Virus record (IMG/VR): IMGVR_UViG_3300041809_000868
Coordinates: 1-48,920 of that record
Origin: a virus
Direction: 5' to 3' (one strand)
Length of the DNA: 48,920 nt
A program made the position numbers and the translations under genes. Every line of letters begins with the position of its first letter. Position 1 is the first letter of the stretch. Of this stretch, positions 7,927-15,469 are shown in pieces. Below the pieces are notes generated by a model. That model was not told where the DNA came from. It ran no database searches and was given only the letters and a program-made list of their open reading frames with translations.

Positions 7927-8644
7927 CGTCTTGGACCTTTCTTGGTTTAGGTGATGGTTCATCCTCTGCATCTGGTGGTACTACTCCGTAGTATTTCTCT
8001 CTTAGGTAGTCGAGAATGTTGACTATGTTACTGAAGTCTTGAACAGTTGGTTCCCACAATGCTGTTGGAGAAGTGTGGTCAGAACTATCAGCTAGTTGAC
8101 CGAGTTCATATGTAGGGAACACTGGATATCTTACTTCAGTCTTGCGCCCCATCATGTGCATGGTCTGTATTTCTCCATGCAACCGAGCTGTCTGTGTTCC
8201 TTTGCCAGTCAATGCTTGCATGGCCGGTTTACCAAAGGCCACTATTAGTAGAGGGTCTACTATGTAAATGGTCTCCATCAGGCGATCACTACAGGCCAGC
8301 CTCTCCTCTTTCTTCGGGTCTCTGTGGCCAACAAACTTCTTACCGGTTCGTTCATCTTCTTTGATGAGCTGCGGATAGCAACACACAATGTTGGTTATGT
8401 AGACATCTTCAGTTCTACTTAATCGAGCGCCGTCAAGGAACTGGTTCAGGACATATCCAGATTTACCCCGGTAGGGCCTACCTAGTTTATCTTCATCATC
8501 ACCAGGACCTGTGCCTATCAGCATTAGATCTGCGTTCGGATTGCCTTCACCAAATACTATGTTCCGTCTGGTTTTGTGGAGTGGGCATCTGGTACACCCT
8601 TCCCACTTTGCTTGTAGCTCAGCGAGTTTTTCTGCTTTGTTCAT
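7886..8644 (-). CDS. Uracil-DNA glycosylase, family 4-like (iron-sulfur type)
   Basis: 252 residues from the ATG at 8644, which has AGGAAGAAG upstream. The frame remains open to 8752, but that extension overlaps the preceding gene and has no start signal. Four-cysteine pattern of the [4Fe-4S] family: C17-x2-C20, C88/C89 in NIVCCYP, and C118 in ERLAC. Catalytic-region motif GTGPGDDEDKLGRPYRGKSG at 44-63 matches the family GEGPG..ED..G.PF.G.AG. The usual His-Pro-Ser motif is replaced by FPTYE, so activity could differ. The C-terminus is very acidic (EEEEEDQDRED). Probably removes uracil from phage DNA, or is a related DNA-repair/replication factor as in SPO1-like phages. Confidence 0.8.
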   Translation of the reverse strand: MNKAEKLAELQAKWEGCTRCPLHKTRRNIVFGEGNPNADLMLIGTGPGDDEDKLGRPYRGKSGYVLNQFLDGARLSRTEDVYITNIVCCYPQLIKEDERTGKKFVGHRDPKKEERLACSDRLMETIYIVDPLLIVAFGKPAMQALTGKGTQTARLHGEIQTMHMMGRKTEVRYPVFPTYELGQLADSSDHTSPTALWEPTVQDFSNIVNILDYLREKYYGVVPPDAEDEPSPKPRKVQDGVEEEEEDQDRED

Positions 8645-8837
8645 GCTTCTTCCTGGGTACTTTGTGTTTACCAAAAGCTCCGCAGTGTATCCCATCAATA
8701 CATGTATGAGACGGCCACGGATTCTCACATCGTTTTTTGGTCGGCTTTGCACGCTTCAGTACTGTTACGATGGTGTCTACTTGTAGTTCAGTTCCTGGTG
8801 GTAAATCCCATCCTGGAATCTCTATAGGTGGACGCAA
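8619..8837 (-). CDS. Small Cys-rich protein, start uncertain (possible frameshifted gene)
   Basis: 72 residues from a TTG; no family recognised. Cysteines in KRCENPWPSHTCIDGIHCGAF suggest a metal site. The TTG has no convincing ribosome-binding site. The frame is open further upstream and reads WCDSGCHGYQI, adding a C-x3-C pair, back to a TAA near 8888. A strong start (AAAAGGAGATCAATG) lies at 8901 in the neighbouring frame, which stops at UGA (8863-8865). A +1 shift in the overlap would give a continuous protein of about 93 residues. Alternatively the gene is broken or the upstream frame is a leader peptide. Confidence 0.55.
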   Translation of the reverse strand: MRPPIEIPGWDLPPGTELQVDTIVTVLKRAKPTKKRCENPWPSHTCIDGIHCGAFGKHKVPRKKHEQSRKTR

Positions 8838-8862
8838 GATTTGATAACCGTGACAGCCGGAG

Positions 8863-8901
8863 TCACACCAGCCTATTGTGCTGTATTACTTTTACCTTCA
8901 T
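8863..8901 (-). CDS. 12-codon leader ORF or first frame of a frameshifted gene
   Basis: Reads MKVKVIQHNRLV then UGA. It has the best ribosome-binding site in the region (AAGGAG, 5 bases from ATG) and follows a strong RNA hairpin. The stop context is GUG-UGA-C with AGG 9 bases before the stop, loosely like the prfB +1 frameshift site. The downstream Cys-rich frame is +1 relative to it. Too short to judge by coding statistics. Confidence 0.4.
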   Translation of the reverse strand: MKVKVIQHNRLV

Positions 8902-8915
8902 TGATCTCCTTTTCT

Positions 8916-8971
8916 TTGACACATACGGTAATACTCGGCACGGTGCCGAGTATTACCAACTGCGTTATCAA
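8916..8971 (-). promoter_or_regulatory. Perfect palindrome / extended RNA hairpin in an intergenic gap
   Basis: 8927-8957 is a perfect palindrome with 15-base arms around one central base. In leftward RNA it makes at least a 13-bp stem with a 5-base loop. Flanks extend it: UUGA (8971-8968) with UCAA (8919-8916), and CGCA with UGUG. It lies between the stop of the 127-residue gene and the ribosome-binding site of the next frame. No T-run on either strand, so termination is unlikely. It could be an operator, or an RNA processing or control hairpin like that at 5149-5234. Confidence 0.7.
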
Positions 8972-8975
8972 TGAT

Positions 8976-9359
8976 CTAGCTTTTTGGTATATCGTGAGCT
9001 ATCACTAGGCCAGATTGCTGGACTCTGAGCTTCTGTTCTAGGTCTAGACAACCTGCCATCAGCTGCTTCAAATTTGCCGACAGTTCGTGAGAAGTCTCCA
9101 CATCAATGTAGCTAGTTGCTCTGATTCGAATCTCTGCTCCTGAGTTGGACATCGGAAATGGGTATACCTTGGTGGACGCCATGGTATTTGGTCCCTGTGG
9201 AGTCATTACAGTCATGATCTGATGTTGGAAGATTCTAGTGTTTGTCAGTTTTATTGGGATACCGTGCTGCATATAGTTTAGAAGCTCTCGATCATCCATG
9301 TCAGTCTGTCCGATGTACATGTAGTTTGGATTACTGTCTCCTAAGATTACAGTTCTCAT
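8976..9359 (-). CDS. Hypothetical protein
   Basis: 127 residues, no family recognised. Mixed alpha/beta character; the C-terminal half has a helical stretch (SHELSANLKQLMAGCLDLEQKLR). ATG overlaps the stop of the upstream gene (TGATGAG), indicating coupling. Last gene before the 8916-8971 hairpin. Confidence 0.65.
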   Translation of the reverse strand: MRTVILGDSNPNYMYIGQTDMDDRELLNYMQHGIPIKLTNTRIFQHQIMTVMTPQGPNTMASTKVYPFPMSNSGAEIRIRATSYIDVETSHELSANLKQLMAGCLDLEQKLRVQQSGLVIAHDIPKS

Positions 9360-9592
9360 CAGTTAATTCCCCTTTGTACTCGCAAAGCTTTTCCTGCGGC
9401 ACTAGCAGCTGTGTCTCGTACATATTTGAGTCCCAGTTTTACTCTGTTCTTTTTGAAGTCCTCAATTGACTGTCTAATAGACATGCAATTCTCAGTTCTC
9501 ATTAGTTTATTAGTTTCTGAGTAGTCGGCCATAAGTGGGAGGACATTTTGACTCCCCAATAGGGATGCAATTTTTATCGACTGCCTTATCAT
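9359..9592 (-). CDS. Small hypothetical protein sharing a C-terminal tail with its neighbour
   Basis: 77 residues, basic. Ends SAAGKALRVQRGIN, closely like the end of the upstream 199-residue protein (NAGKTLRTQRTIKEMN). It also carries an internal repeat, IRQSI, at residues 2-6 and again near 39. ATG overlaps the upstream stop. The shared tail points to a duplication or a common binding motif. Confidence 0.6.
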   Translation of the reverse strand: MIRQSIKIASLLGSQNVLPLMADYSETNKLMRTENCMSIRQSIEDFKKNRVKLGLKYVRDTAASAAGKALRVQRGIN

Positions 9593-10191
9593 CAGTTCAT
9601 TTCCTTGATGGTTCTCTGCGTCCGTAAGGTCTTTCCGGCGTTACTGTTTGCCAGACCTAGAGCCCCTTCAACCGTGCTCAGTCTTTCCTCTACTTGTGCT
9701 GCTCTTTGTTCTGCCTTAGTTAGTCTCTCCTCAGTGGCTAGATTCTTCTGTACTAGTTCTTGGTGTTGCTCATATGGTACAGTGTTGATCACGGCTTGGT
9801 TCATAGCCATATCTACCATATCTAGTTGGAACTCCCCAGCTACCTTAGAGTTGCTGTGTAGCGCAATCAGTAGACACATTTTGAGAGTGTATAGGTGCAT
9901 GTTTCCTCTAACATATGGGAGGCCAAAAACTTCTCTATTGGCTTGAAAGAAACTTATGGCTTCTGGATAGTCGGATATAGAATTGGCGGATATTTTATCC
10001 GCCAATTCATTGACAGACAAAATATTCGCTGAATTGATATATCGGGTAGCTCTTCCTAATGTGGCATACGATATACCAAGTGCTCCTGCTAGAGCTCTTC
10101 CAGTAGTGACACAGGACTCTGGCGTGTCTCCAAACTGGATCATAGGGAGTTTCAGTCTCATTGTCTTTACAGTTACATTTTTTGGATTCAT
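9592..10191 (-). CDS. Putative DNA-binding/antirepressor-like protein with coiled-coil C-terminus
   Basis: 199 residues. The N-terminal half (residues 25-75) contains helix-turn-helix-like sequence (GRALAGALGISYATLGRATRYI), followed by a Bro/Ant-like stretch (YTLKMCLLIALHSNSKVAGEFQLDMVDMAM), as seen in phage antirepressor-type regulators. Residues about 140-180 are a coiled coil (LVQKNLATEERLTKAEQRAAQVEERLSTVEG). The C-terminal tail AGKTLRTQRTI is shared with the next gene. ATG overlaps the helicase stop (AAATGA). Regulatory role is an inference. Confidence 0.55.
   Translation of the reverse strand: MNPKNVTVKTMRLKLPMIQFGDTPESCVTTGRALAGALGISYATLGRATRYINSANILSVNELADKISANSISDYPEAISFFQANREVFGLPYVRGNMHLYTLKMCLLIALHSNSKVAGEFQLDMVDMAMNQAVINTVPYEQHQELVQKNLATEERLTKAEQRAAQVEERLSTVEGALGLANSNAGKTLRTQRTIKEMN
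9980..10008. repeat. Perfect inverted repeat inside a coding region
   Basis: 11-base arms GAATTGGCGGA and TCCGCCAATTC separated by 7 bases, lying within the antirepressor-like gene (codons for NELADKISANS). Symmetric and GC-rich in the centre; it could be an operator or an RNA hairpin, or chance. Confidence 0.5.
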
Positions 10192-12446
10192 TTCTTGTAT
10201 CGCTCCTGTTCGTCAAATGGTCTGAGAATTGTGTATTCTAATGGCCCACCCTCATCAGCAGGCCATTCATTGATTAGCTTCTTCAGTTGTCTGCATGCTT
10301 TGTGGAATTTTGGTATGAACACATGATCCATGATTACAACTACTGGATGATTTCCACCACCACGATACCCAAGAATTCTACCCATGCCTTGTTGCAGAGT
10401 ATTCTTTCCACCGTCCTCTACTGCTCCACTACCGAATGGAGTGAGGAAGAAGATAGTGTCTAGGGTCTTTTCATCCAGGGCTTCTTTCACTAACTGAAGA
10501 GTCCCAAAGGTTATCTGTCTGGTTCTCAAGGTCTCTATTCTAGCCGCTGGCTTTTCACGACCAGTGCACAGACCAGAGTCTGGAAATCTGTCATGGAGAA
10601 GCCGTAGTTGATCTACACTGTGGCTCAGTACTAGAATCTTTCTCTTTTTGCTGATGGGTAGTTGTAGTTTCTCTGCTATGAAATCATTGTTGGCTGGGAG
10701 TGCACCCAAGTATGTTCTCAGCTTTGGTACATTGATCTTACCACCAGCATAAACTTTGCTTTCTACATCAGGGTCTCGAGTGTCTATGCTGACAGGTACT
10801 TCTTGTATGTAGATACGAGGCTTCACTTCCTGAGACAAGTCCCGGAAGAAGGTGGGCCCAATATGGTACTGATAGATTGGCTCAAGACCGTCTTCTCGGT
10901 TCACTGTGGCTGTCAATCCCCAGCGATCTCCATAGAACATCGGAGCTGTGTGGACAAACAGTGGAGCCGATAGATGATGTACTTCGTCATAATAGATGTT
11001 ACCAAAGTATCTATCAAAGCCTGTTGGTATTTCCTCATAGCGAAGGGACAATGAGTGGATCATTGCCAGAACTATTCCTCTATCTTCCCAGTCCCATTCT
11101 GCTGGGTCTCCTTGTACTAATCCAATACCTCCATCTACATTCATGAATGTTTCTATGCGAGCCTTCCACTGATCTATGAGTGTGGTATTGTTTACGATCA
11201 CTAGAGCTGGTACTTGCTTATGAGCCATGTGTTGTAGAGCTATTTGTGTTTTGCCTTTGCCGCAGTTCGTCACAATGATCCCATTGGCCACAAAGTTGTG
11301 GTGTGGGTCGTCACACATGATGTCGTATACGTCCTCTACTTTGTGAGGAATGATTGACTTGATCTTTACTGGTGTAGGTATTCCATAGCCAAAGGCTCTG
11401 TCTCCTGGCCTGTGACCGCCTAGATGCTTTTCTTTTAGGAGTACTTCTAGATTGTCTGGGCTATTGTTCTTTGTGTTTTCGTCCTTATGGTGTACGTGGT
11501 ACACTTTTGGATCAATGAATTTGAGCCAAGAGATCCTCCCACTTTTGAATATCTCTCTATATGCCTGGATGCTTGGTATGCCATTGAGTGTGCACTCAGC
11601 TACGAGTCGATGCTCTTCGATCACATACTTGACCCACTTTCCGTGCTGTAGCTCTCTTCTTACAAATGGGTGCTTTTCATACCAGCATAAGCGTCTGTAG
11701 GACACCCTAGGTTTTCTGATCGATTTAGGTCGGTTAGCATCTACCAGAACCTCCATCCCCTCTTTCAGTTTGGCTAGTGGTACAAACTCTCCAGATGGAA
11801 CCTGTACTCCATGATCGTTTGTCAGTCTCAGCTGCTTACCGTCTTGAAGTGTAAGCGTGTAAGTCTGTTTCTTCCCTTGGTACAGAATTCTCAGTATCTT
11901 CTGCAGTCCTATTTGACCATTCTTATTGGCTCTTATGTATGTAGGTATAGACAGGTCCCACGGATGATGTTCTCTGCCTAAGGTATCCTTGTGCTTGTAG
12001 AATGCTTCTTTTATTGTAGTGCTGAACCCCTTACCGGCCCTATTGAGTCCGATCTTAGTGTCTCCAGACAGACATGATAGATTCAGTAGTCCGCACTTGG
12101 CCTCACACATAGCCTTGAAGGCTCTGCGCTGAATGTCTTTGTCTGGCTCAATAGCATCCAGTACTATTCGGCTGTTGAAATTGACTTTGTTATAGTGAGT
12201 GGGGCCAACATAGATGATCGGAAATGGAGCATCTTTGTACTGGCTTCTAGGAATGAATTCTCGTGGAACAAGAATGTGTGTATCATTCTCCTCCCACAGC
12301 TGCAGGAACTCGATCCCAGTCTCACCCAGGACCGGAAACTCGAGTCCTGCTTTGATAGAGCGGACGTTGACATGTTTCTTTGGTATCCAGAGTTGTCTTC
12401 CAAAATATCCGTTGTCTGGGTCCTTACGGACTAGGTTGATCTCCAT
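10188..12446 (-). CDS. UvsW/superfamily 2 DNA helicase interrupted by an intein
   Basis: 752-residue precursor. The extein is an SF2 helicase of the UvsW/RAD25-like type: motif I SCGKGKTQ is split by the intein and reformed on splicing (S124 joined to C395), motif II is YYDEVHHLS, motif III GLTAT, motif VI QGMGRILGYRGG. The N-terminal about 110 residues match the accessory domain of such phage helicases. The spliced protein would be 482 residues. Likely role: branch migration, unwinding of R-loops and recombination intermediates during replication. Coupled by overlap to the next gene and 8 bases from the upstream one. Confidence 0.88.
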   Translation of the reverse strand: MEINLVRKDPDNGYFGRQLWIPKKHVNVRSIKAGLEFPVLGETGIEFLQLWEENDTHILVPREFIPRSQYKDAPFPIIYVGPTHYNKVNFNSRIVLDAIEPDKDIQRRAFKAMCEAKCGLLNLSCLSGDTKIGLNRAGKGFSTTIKEAFYKHKDTLGREHHPWDLSIPTYIRANKNGQIGLQKILRILYQGKKQTYTLTLQDGKQLRLTNDHGVQVPSGEFVPLAKLKEGMEVLVDANRPKSIRKPRVSYRRLCWYEKHPFVRRELQHGKWVKYVIEEHRLVAECTLNGIPSIQAYREIFKSGRISWLKFIDPKVYHVHHKDENTKNNSPDNLEVLLKEKHLGGHRPGDRAFGYGIPTPVKIKSIIPHKVEDVYDIMCDDPHHNFVANGIIVTNCGKGKTQIALQHMAHKQVPALVIVNNTTLIDQWKARIETFMNVDGGIGLVQGDPAEWDWEDRGIVLAMIHSLSLRYEEIPTGFDRYFGNIYYDEVHHLSAPLFVHTAPMFYGDRWGLTATVNREDGLEPIYQYHIGPTFFRDLSQEVKPRIYIQEVPVSIDTRDPDVESKVYAGGKINVPKLRTYLGALPANNDFIAEKLQLPISKKRKILVLSHSVDQLRLLHDRFPDSGLCTGREKPAARIETLRTRQITFGTLQLVKEALDEKTLDTIFFLTPFGSGAVEDGGKNTLQQGMGRILGYRGGGNHPVVVIMDHVFIPKFHKACRQLKKLINEWPADEGGPLEYTILRPFDEQERYKK
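11265..12074 (-). mobile_element. Intein in the helicase P-loop, with HNH endonuclease
   Basis: Residues 125-394 (270 aa). Block A CLSGDTKI with Cys1 (C125); block B LTNDHGVQV; block F VYDIMCDDPHHNFVANG; C-terminus IIVTN followed by Cys+1 (C395). The penultimate residue is Thr rather than His. The insert is an HNH endonuclease (YHVHHKDENTKNNSPDNLE), not LAGLIDADG as in the other inteins here. It sits between S and C of the Walker A loop, so the helicase cannot bind ATP until spliced. Confidence 0.9.
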
Positions 12447-12454
12447 CTCTCTCC

Positions 12455-12877
12455 TTACTTGAGTCTGAACACTGTGAAGAATCTATAGAACTCATACAGA
12501 CCTCCACGAGCTGCTCCGGCTACACCATCTTTGAAGAATCGTGATACTGGATTATCATTTTCACTGATCGGACCAGGGGCCCAGCTACTGAACTCTACTC
12601 CACTCTGTGATCTGTAACTTTGACTTTGTTGATATGCGCCTTGTGGACGGTATGGCTGATAAGGTTGATAGGTCCTCAGCGGGTTAGTTGATGTTGGGAC
12701 ATAAGATGATGCCATTCTTGGTGGCCCCATGGCTGCTGCGGATACTCTAGATATTTCAGTACGACAGGTGTGTTGAAAGTTACAGGCAGAACAGTCTGCA
12801 TCTCTTGAATCGTAGGAGTCGCCATCTCCCCAACAGGCTGGTTTTTCGTTTACATTGACACGGTCGGCATAAGCCAT
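12455..12877 (-). CDS. Cys-cluster protein with Tyr/Pro/Gln-rich linker, unknown
   Basis: 140 residues from the ATG at 12877 (AAAGGAAG upstream; a GTG two codons earlier is also possible). The N-terminus has CWGDGDSYDSRDADCSAC and then C near residue 38: a four-Cys site (C-x14-C-x2-C-x5-C) that could hold zinc or iron-sulfur. The middle is low-complexity (repeats of YQPY/QSQSYRSQS). The C-terminus is hydrophobic and aromatic (GLYEFYRFFTVF). First gene of the leftward operon. Confidence 0.65.
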   Translation of the reverse strand: MAYADRVNVNEKPACWGDGDSYDSRDADCSACNFQHTCRTEISRVSAAAMGPPRMASSYVPTSTNPLRTYQPYQPYRPQGAYQQSQSYRSQSGVEFSSWAPGPISENDNPVSRFFKDGVAGAARGGLYEFYRFFTVFRLK

Positions 12878-13053
12878 CGGCACTTCCTTTCAAGGGTTTC
12901 CCACAGGTTCTCGTTTAGTGGCGAGATTGGGGGGTCATAAGTTAAATGCTTATACCCTTGATTTTCGATTATTTTTACAGCGTTACAGCGTTGTTGACAT
13001 GACTTGTAGAGAGAACGTACTATCATCCATAGGTACCTAAGCAGGAGACCTCT
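12878..13053. promoter_or_regulatory. Divergent intergenic region between replication and virion operons
   Basis: No gene fits. It holds a plus-strand sigma70-like promoter (separate entry), the recurrent CTTATACC/GGTATAAG element at 12949-12956 (72 bases upstream of the leftward gene), a partial dyad CATAAG-n7-CTTATa around 12936-12954, and a tandem ACAGCGTTACAGCG repeat at 12977-12990. Control of both operons probably resides here. Confidence 0.7.
12994..13023 (+). promoter_or_regulatory. Sigma70-like promoter for the rightward virion operon
   Basis: Perfect -35 TTGACA at 12994-12999, 18-base spacer, -10 TACTAT at 13018-13023 (4 of 6). The first rightward gene starts at 13054 with AGGAG just upstream. 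A host-type promoter here would let the operon start before phage polymerase is made. Confidence 0.65.
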
Positions 13054-14295
13054 ATGCAAACTGGCACCATCATTGATTTCTATGACGACCCGATGGGGTC
13101 GGTTCTTAAAACTAAAGTGGCTCACGCTCAATTACCCGACTATGTCAGAGGGGCAACCTATCAGACAGAAGAGAAACTGGCAGCACTGCCAGACGATGCC
13201 TTTGCTTTGATCATGGTGGATAATGGTAAGGCCATGAGAAAGTTTGCTTGTGTGGATAAAGGGAACACGGCCTTGTCTACTCTCTACTTTATGGAGAACA
13301 AGGACAAGCTCCCCGAAGAAGCACAGAAGACTGCTGCGGCAAATTTGTGTGCGTACTGTCTCGCTTTTGGGATAGAACCACCTAATGGTCTAAAAAAGCT
13401 AGCGGATGTGACTGGATCTCAGATCATGCCTCTTCAATCAGATCCAACTAAGCTACAAAAGTTGAGTGTCATGACTGGTTCTCAGATTGAACCATTCACT
13501 TCAGATCCTGGCGATATCAAACCCATTCAATCTAATCCAAACAAGGCTGATGATGTGGACAGCCAGCTCAATGCCAGTAAAACGGCTGGCCTCTATGTGG
13601 ATGTAACTGGTAAAGAACCAGCTCCAAAGTTTGTGAAGCAGGCTCACTCCAACTATGCCCTCCACAAGTATGGGCAAGGAAGATTTCCTCTCGACTCTTA
13701 TGGTGATGTGCTAGAGGCAAACCGGTGGTTCGAAGAGAACGGCAAAACACTGCACCCTACCGACCGTCAAGAATACTGCACCAAGTTGGCGGCAAGAGCA
13801 GACAGCTTGGGTATTCAGGTAACCAGTACGATCAGAAAATATGCAAGCAAGGGCTTTGCTCCAGAGATGGAAGTTAGAGCGGCTGTTAGTACACGCATGC
13901 AGTTCTGGCAGAGCGATGCTCCAGAGCGTGATGCTCTTAATGGCATGCTAGATAAGTATGCCAGTGCTAAGCCAGAAGCCTTTTGTGCAGAACTTACAAA
14001 GTTTGATGTTGATCACGGTCTCGATCAGTATTGGGATGACTATGTGATTGACCCTATTGCTTCTACCTTTGGAATGACCAAGCAAGCTGAGTGGACTTGG
14101 ACACAAGGTGCCGATAGACTAACAGAGGAGTCGCTTACACGGGGAGTCCGGGACGGAAAGAAGATTCACGAAATTTGCGCCTTGTTTGGAAAAGAACTGG
14201 CTAGTGAGATCGTAGAGAACCCGAATACGGTATTCGACTCTCTACCATTGGATTCGAAACGTATCATTGCCAGGATTCTCAACGATACTCAATAA
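13054..14295 (+). CDS. Putative virion-associated protein, unknown
   Basis: 413 residues; family not recognised. Residues about 125-165 contain a short repeat (VTGSQIMPLQSDP / MTGSQIEPFTSDP / IKPIQSNP). The rest is alpha-rich, with a segment ALHKYGQGRFPLDSYGDVLEANRWFEENG. First gene of the rightward operon carrying the portal, so a structural role is likely by position. ATG has AGGAG at 8 bases. The N-terminal 25 residues (GTIIDFYDDPMGSVLK) look like a compact beta unit. Confidence 0.65.
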   Translation: MQTGTIIDFYDDPMGSVLKTKVAHAQLPDYVRGATYQTEEKLAALPDDAFALIMVDNGKAMRKFACVDKGNTALSTLYFMENKDKLPEEAQKTAAANLCAYCLAFGIEPPNGLKKLADVTGSQIMPLQSDPTKLQKLSVMTGSQIEPFTSDPGDIKPIQSNPNKADDVDSQLNASKTAGLYVDVTGKEPAPKFVKQAHSNYALHKYGQGRFPLDSYGDVLEANRWFEENGKTLHPTDRQEYCTKLAARADSLGIQVTSTIRKYASKGFAPEMEVRAAVSTRMQFWQSDAPERDALNGMLDKYASAKPEAFCAELTKFDVDHGLDQYWDDYVIDPIASTFGMTKQAEWTWTQGADRLTEESLTRGVRDGKKIHEICALFGKELASEIVENPNTVFDSLPLDSKRIIARILNDTQ

Positions 14296-14307
14296 GGAGA
14301 AGAGACC

Positions 14308-15459
14308 ATGTCCAGTATATCATTCGGTGCACAGAACGAGAAAATCCCTCACTTGACTGAGGGAAAAGATGGACTTGCAGGAGAGATTTATGATCTCCGC
14401 TTGGATGTCGATCAAGGCTTTCAGAATTCTGAAGGTCGTGTTGGCTTCCCTGAGCTTGATTGGCTTGTAGGAGCAGAGCCTGCAGCCTCTGGCGCTACGG
14501 TTGTATTCCGTGGTCGCAATCTCAATCAGAAGCAGACTTTTGATGCTCTCACATTGAGCTCGAGTACTGCTCAGCTTGTCATCACCGCCATGAAGCCAGG
14601 TAACAGCGGCATCAAGGTGGTAATGAATGCTGCTGCTGGAGCTGCTTCTGTTGCCTACTCTGAATATGATTCGGCATCTTTGACCTCTAATGGTGCTGTG
14701 ATCAACTTTGTGGCGGTAGCTCCTGGACCTTCTGGTATACAGGTTCAGATCTTGGCTCCTCAGGGAACCTTGTCTGTGTCTTATGCCAAAGTTGGTAACC
14801 TGATCACTATTACGCCTGCTGCTGCTGGTAGTACTGCTGATAACATCGTTGCTGCTCTTGCGGCTAATCCAACCATTGCAGCTTTGGTTACTGCAAGTGT
14901 AGGTACGGGTGGAACAGTCAACACTGTAGTAGCACCTACGCCACTAGTTAACGGTAGAGTACTTATCATTCAGCCTGCCGCTGGTGGAAGCTCTGCTTCT
15001 GCTCTTGCTACGCTGATCAATGCTAATGGAGCTGGATGCCAGGGTATTCTCTGGGCAACCATTGTAGTTGGTGATGGTACTGTGTTTAGTGGACCTGTAG
15101 CTTCGACACCACTTAAAGGTGGCGTTGGAAATTATGATGGTAATGCAGTTACCTTCAGTGGTGTAGCTGCTCTTCCAAAGAACACAACTGGTGCAACTGG
15201 TGCTGCTGCTTGGTCGGATACACTGATCACAGTAACGTCTCCAAATTTGACTACCACTACACCGGCACACTCTACTGGTGACAAAGTGGCTGCTGTTATC
15301 GAGTCCAATGGAGTAAGGACTGCACCACTAACCATCCAGCTTGGTGGTGGAACAGCTGGTGCTACTGGTGTCACTGGAGCTACAGGCCCAACTGGTCCAA
15401 CAGGACCAACTGGTGGTACCGGTGGCACGGGTGGTACTGGAGCATCTGGCCACTCCTAA
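14308..15459 (+). CDS. Putative virion surface protein with C-terminal collagen-like repeats
   Basis: 383 residues. Ala/Gly/Thr/Val-rich beta-structured body (for example SGIKVVMNAAAGAASVAYSE and a second similar SGIQVQILAPQGTLSVSYAK unit near residues 95 and 140, apparently a repeated domain). The tail, residues about 350-380, is a run of G-x-T triplets (GATGPTGPTGPTGG) typical of collagen-like phage proteins, which form trimers. Suggests a head decoration or fibre protein. GGAGA ribosome-binding site; placed before the portal gene. Not assigned to a named family. Confidence 0.7.
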   Translation: MSSISFGAQNEKIPHLTEGKDGLAGEIYDLRLDVDQGFQNSEGRVGFPELDWLVGAEPAASGATVVFRGRNLNQKQTFDALTLSSSTAQLVITAMKPGNSGIKVVMNAAAGAASVAYSEYDSASLTSNGAVINFVAVAPGPSGIQVQILAPQGTLSVSYAKVGNLITITPAAAGSTADNIVAALAANPTIAALVTASVGTGGTVNTVVAPTPLVNGRVLIIQPAAGGSSASALATLINANGAGCQGILWATIVVGDGTVFSGPVASTPLKGGVGNYDGNAVTFSGVAALPKNTTGATGAAAWSDTLITVTSPNLTTTTPAHSTGDKVAAVIESNGVRTAPLTIQLGGGTAGATGVTGATGPTGPTGPTGGTGGTGGTGASGHS

Positions 15460-15469
15460 GTAAGACAGG

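Noticed and set aside
8645-8752. Longer glycosylase start
   Set aside because: The extension overlaps the preceding Cys-rich gene and does not fit the family N-terminus; the ATG at 8644 has a good signal.
13031-13040. Palindrome TAGGTACCTA before the first virion gene
   Set aside because: Short and not repeated at other regulatory gaps.
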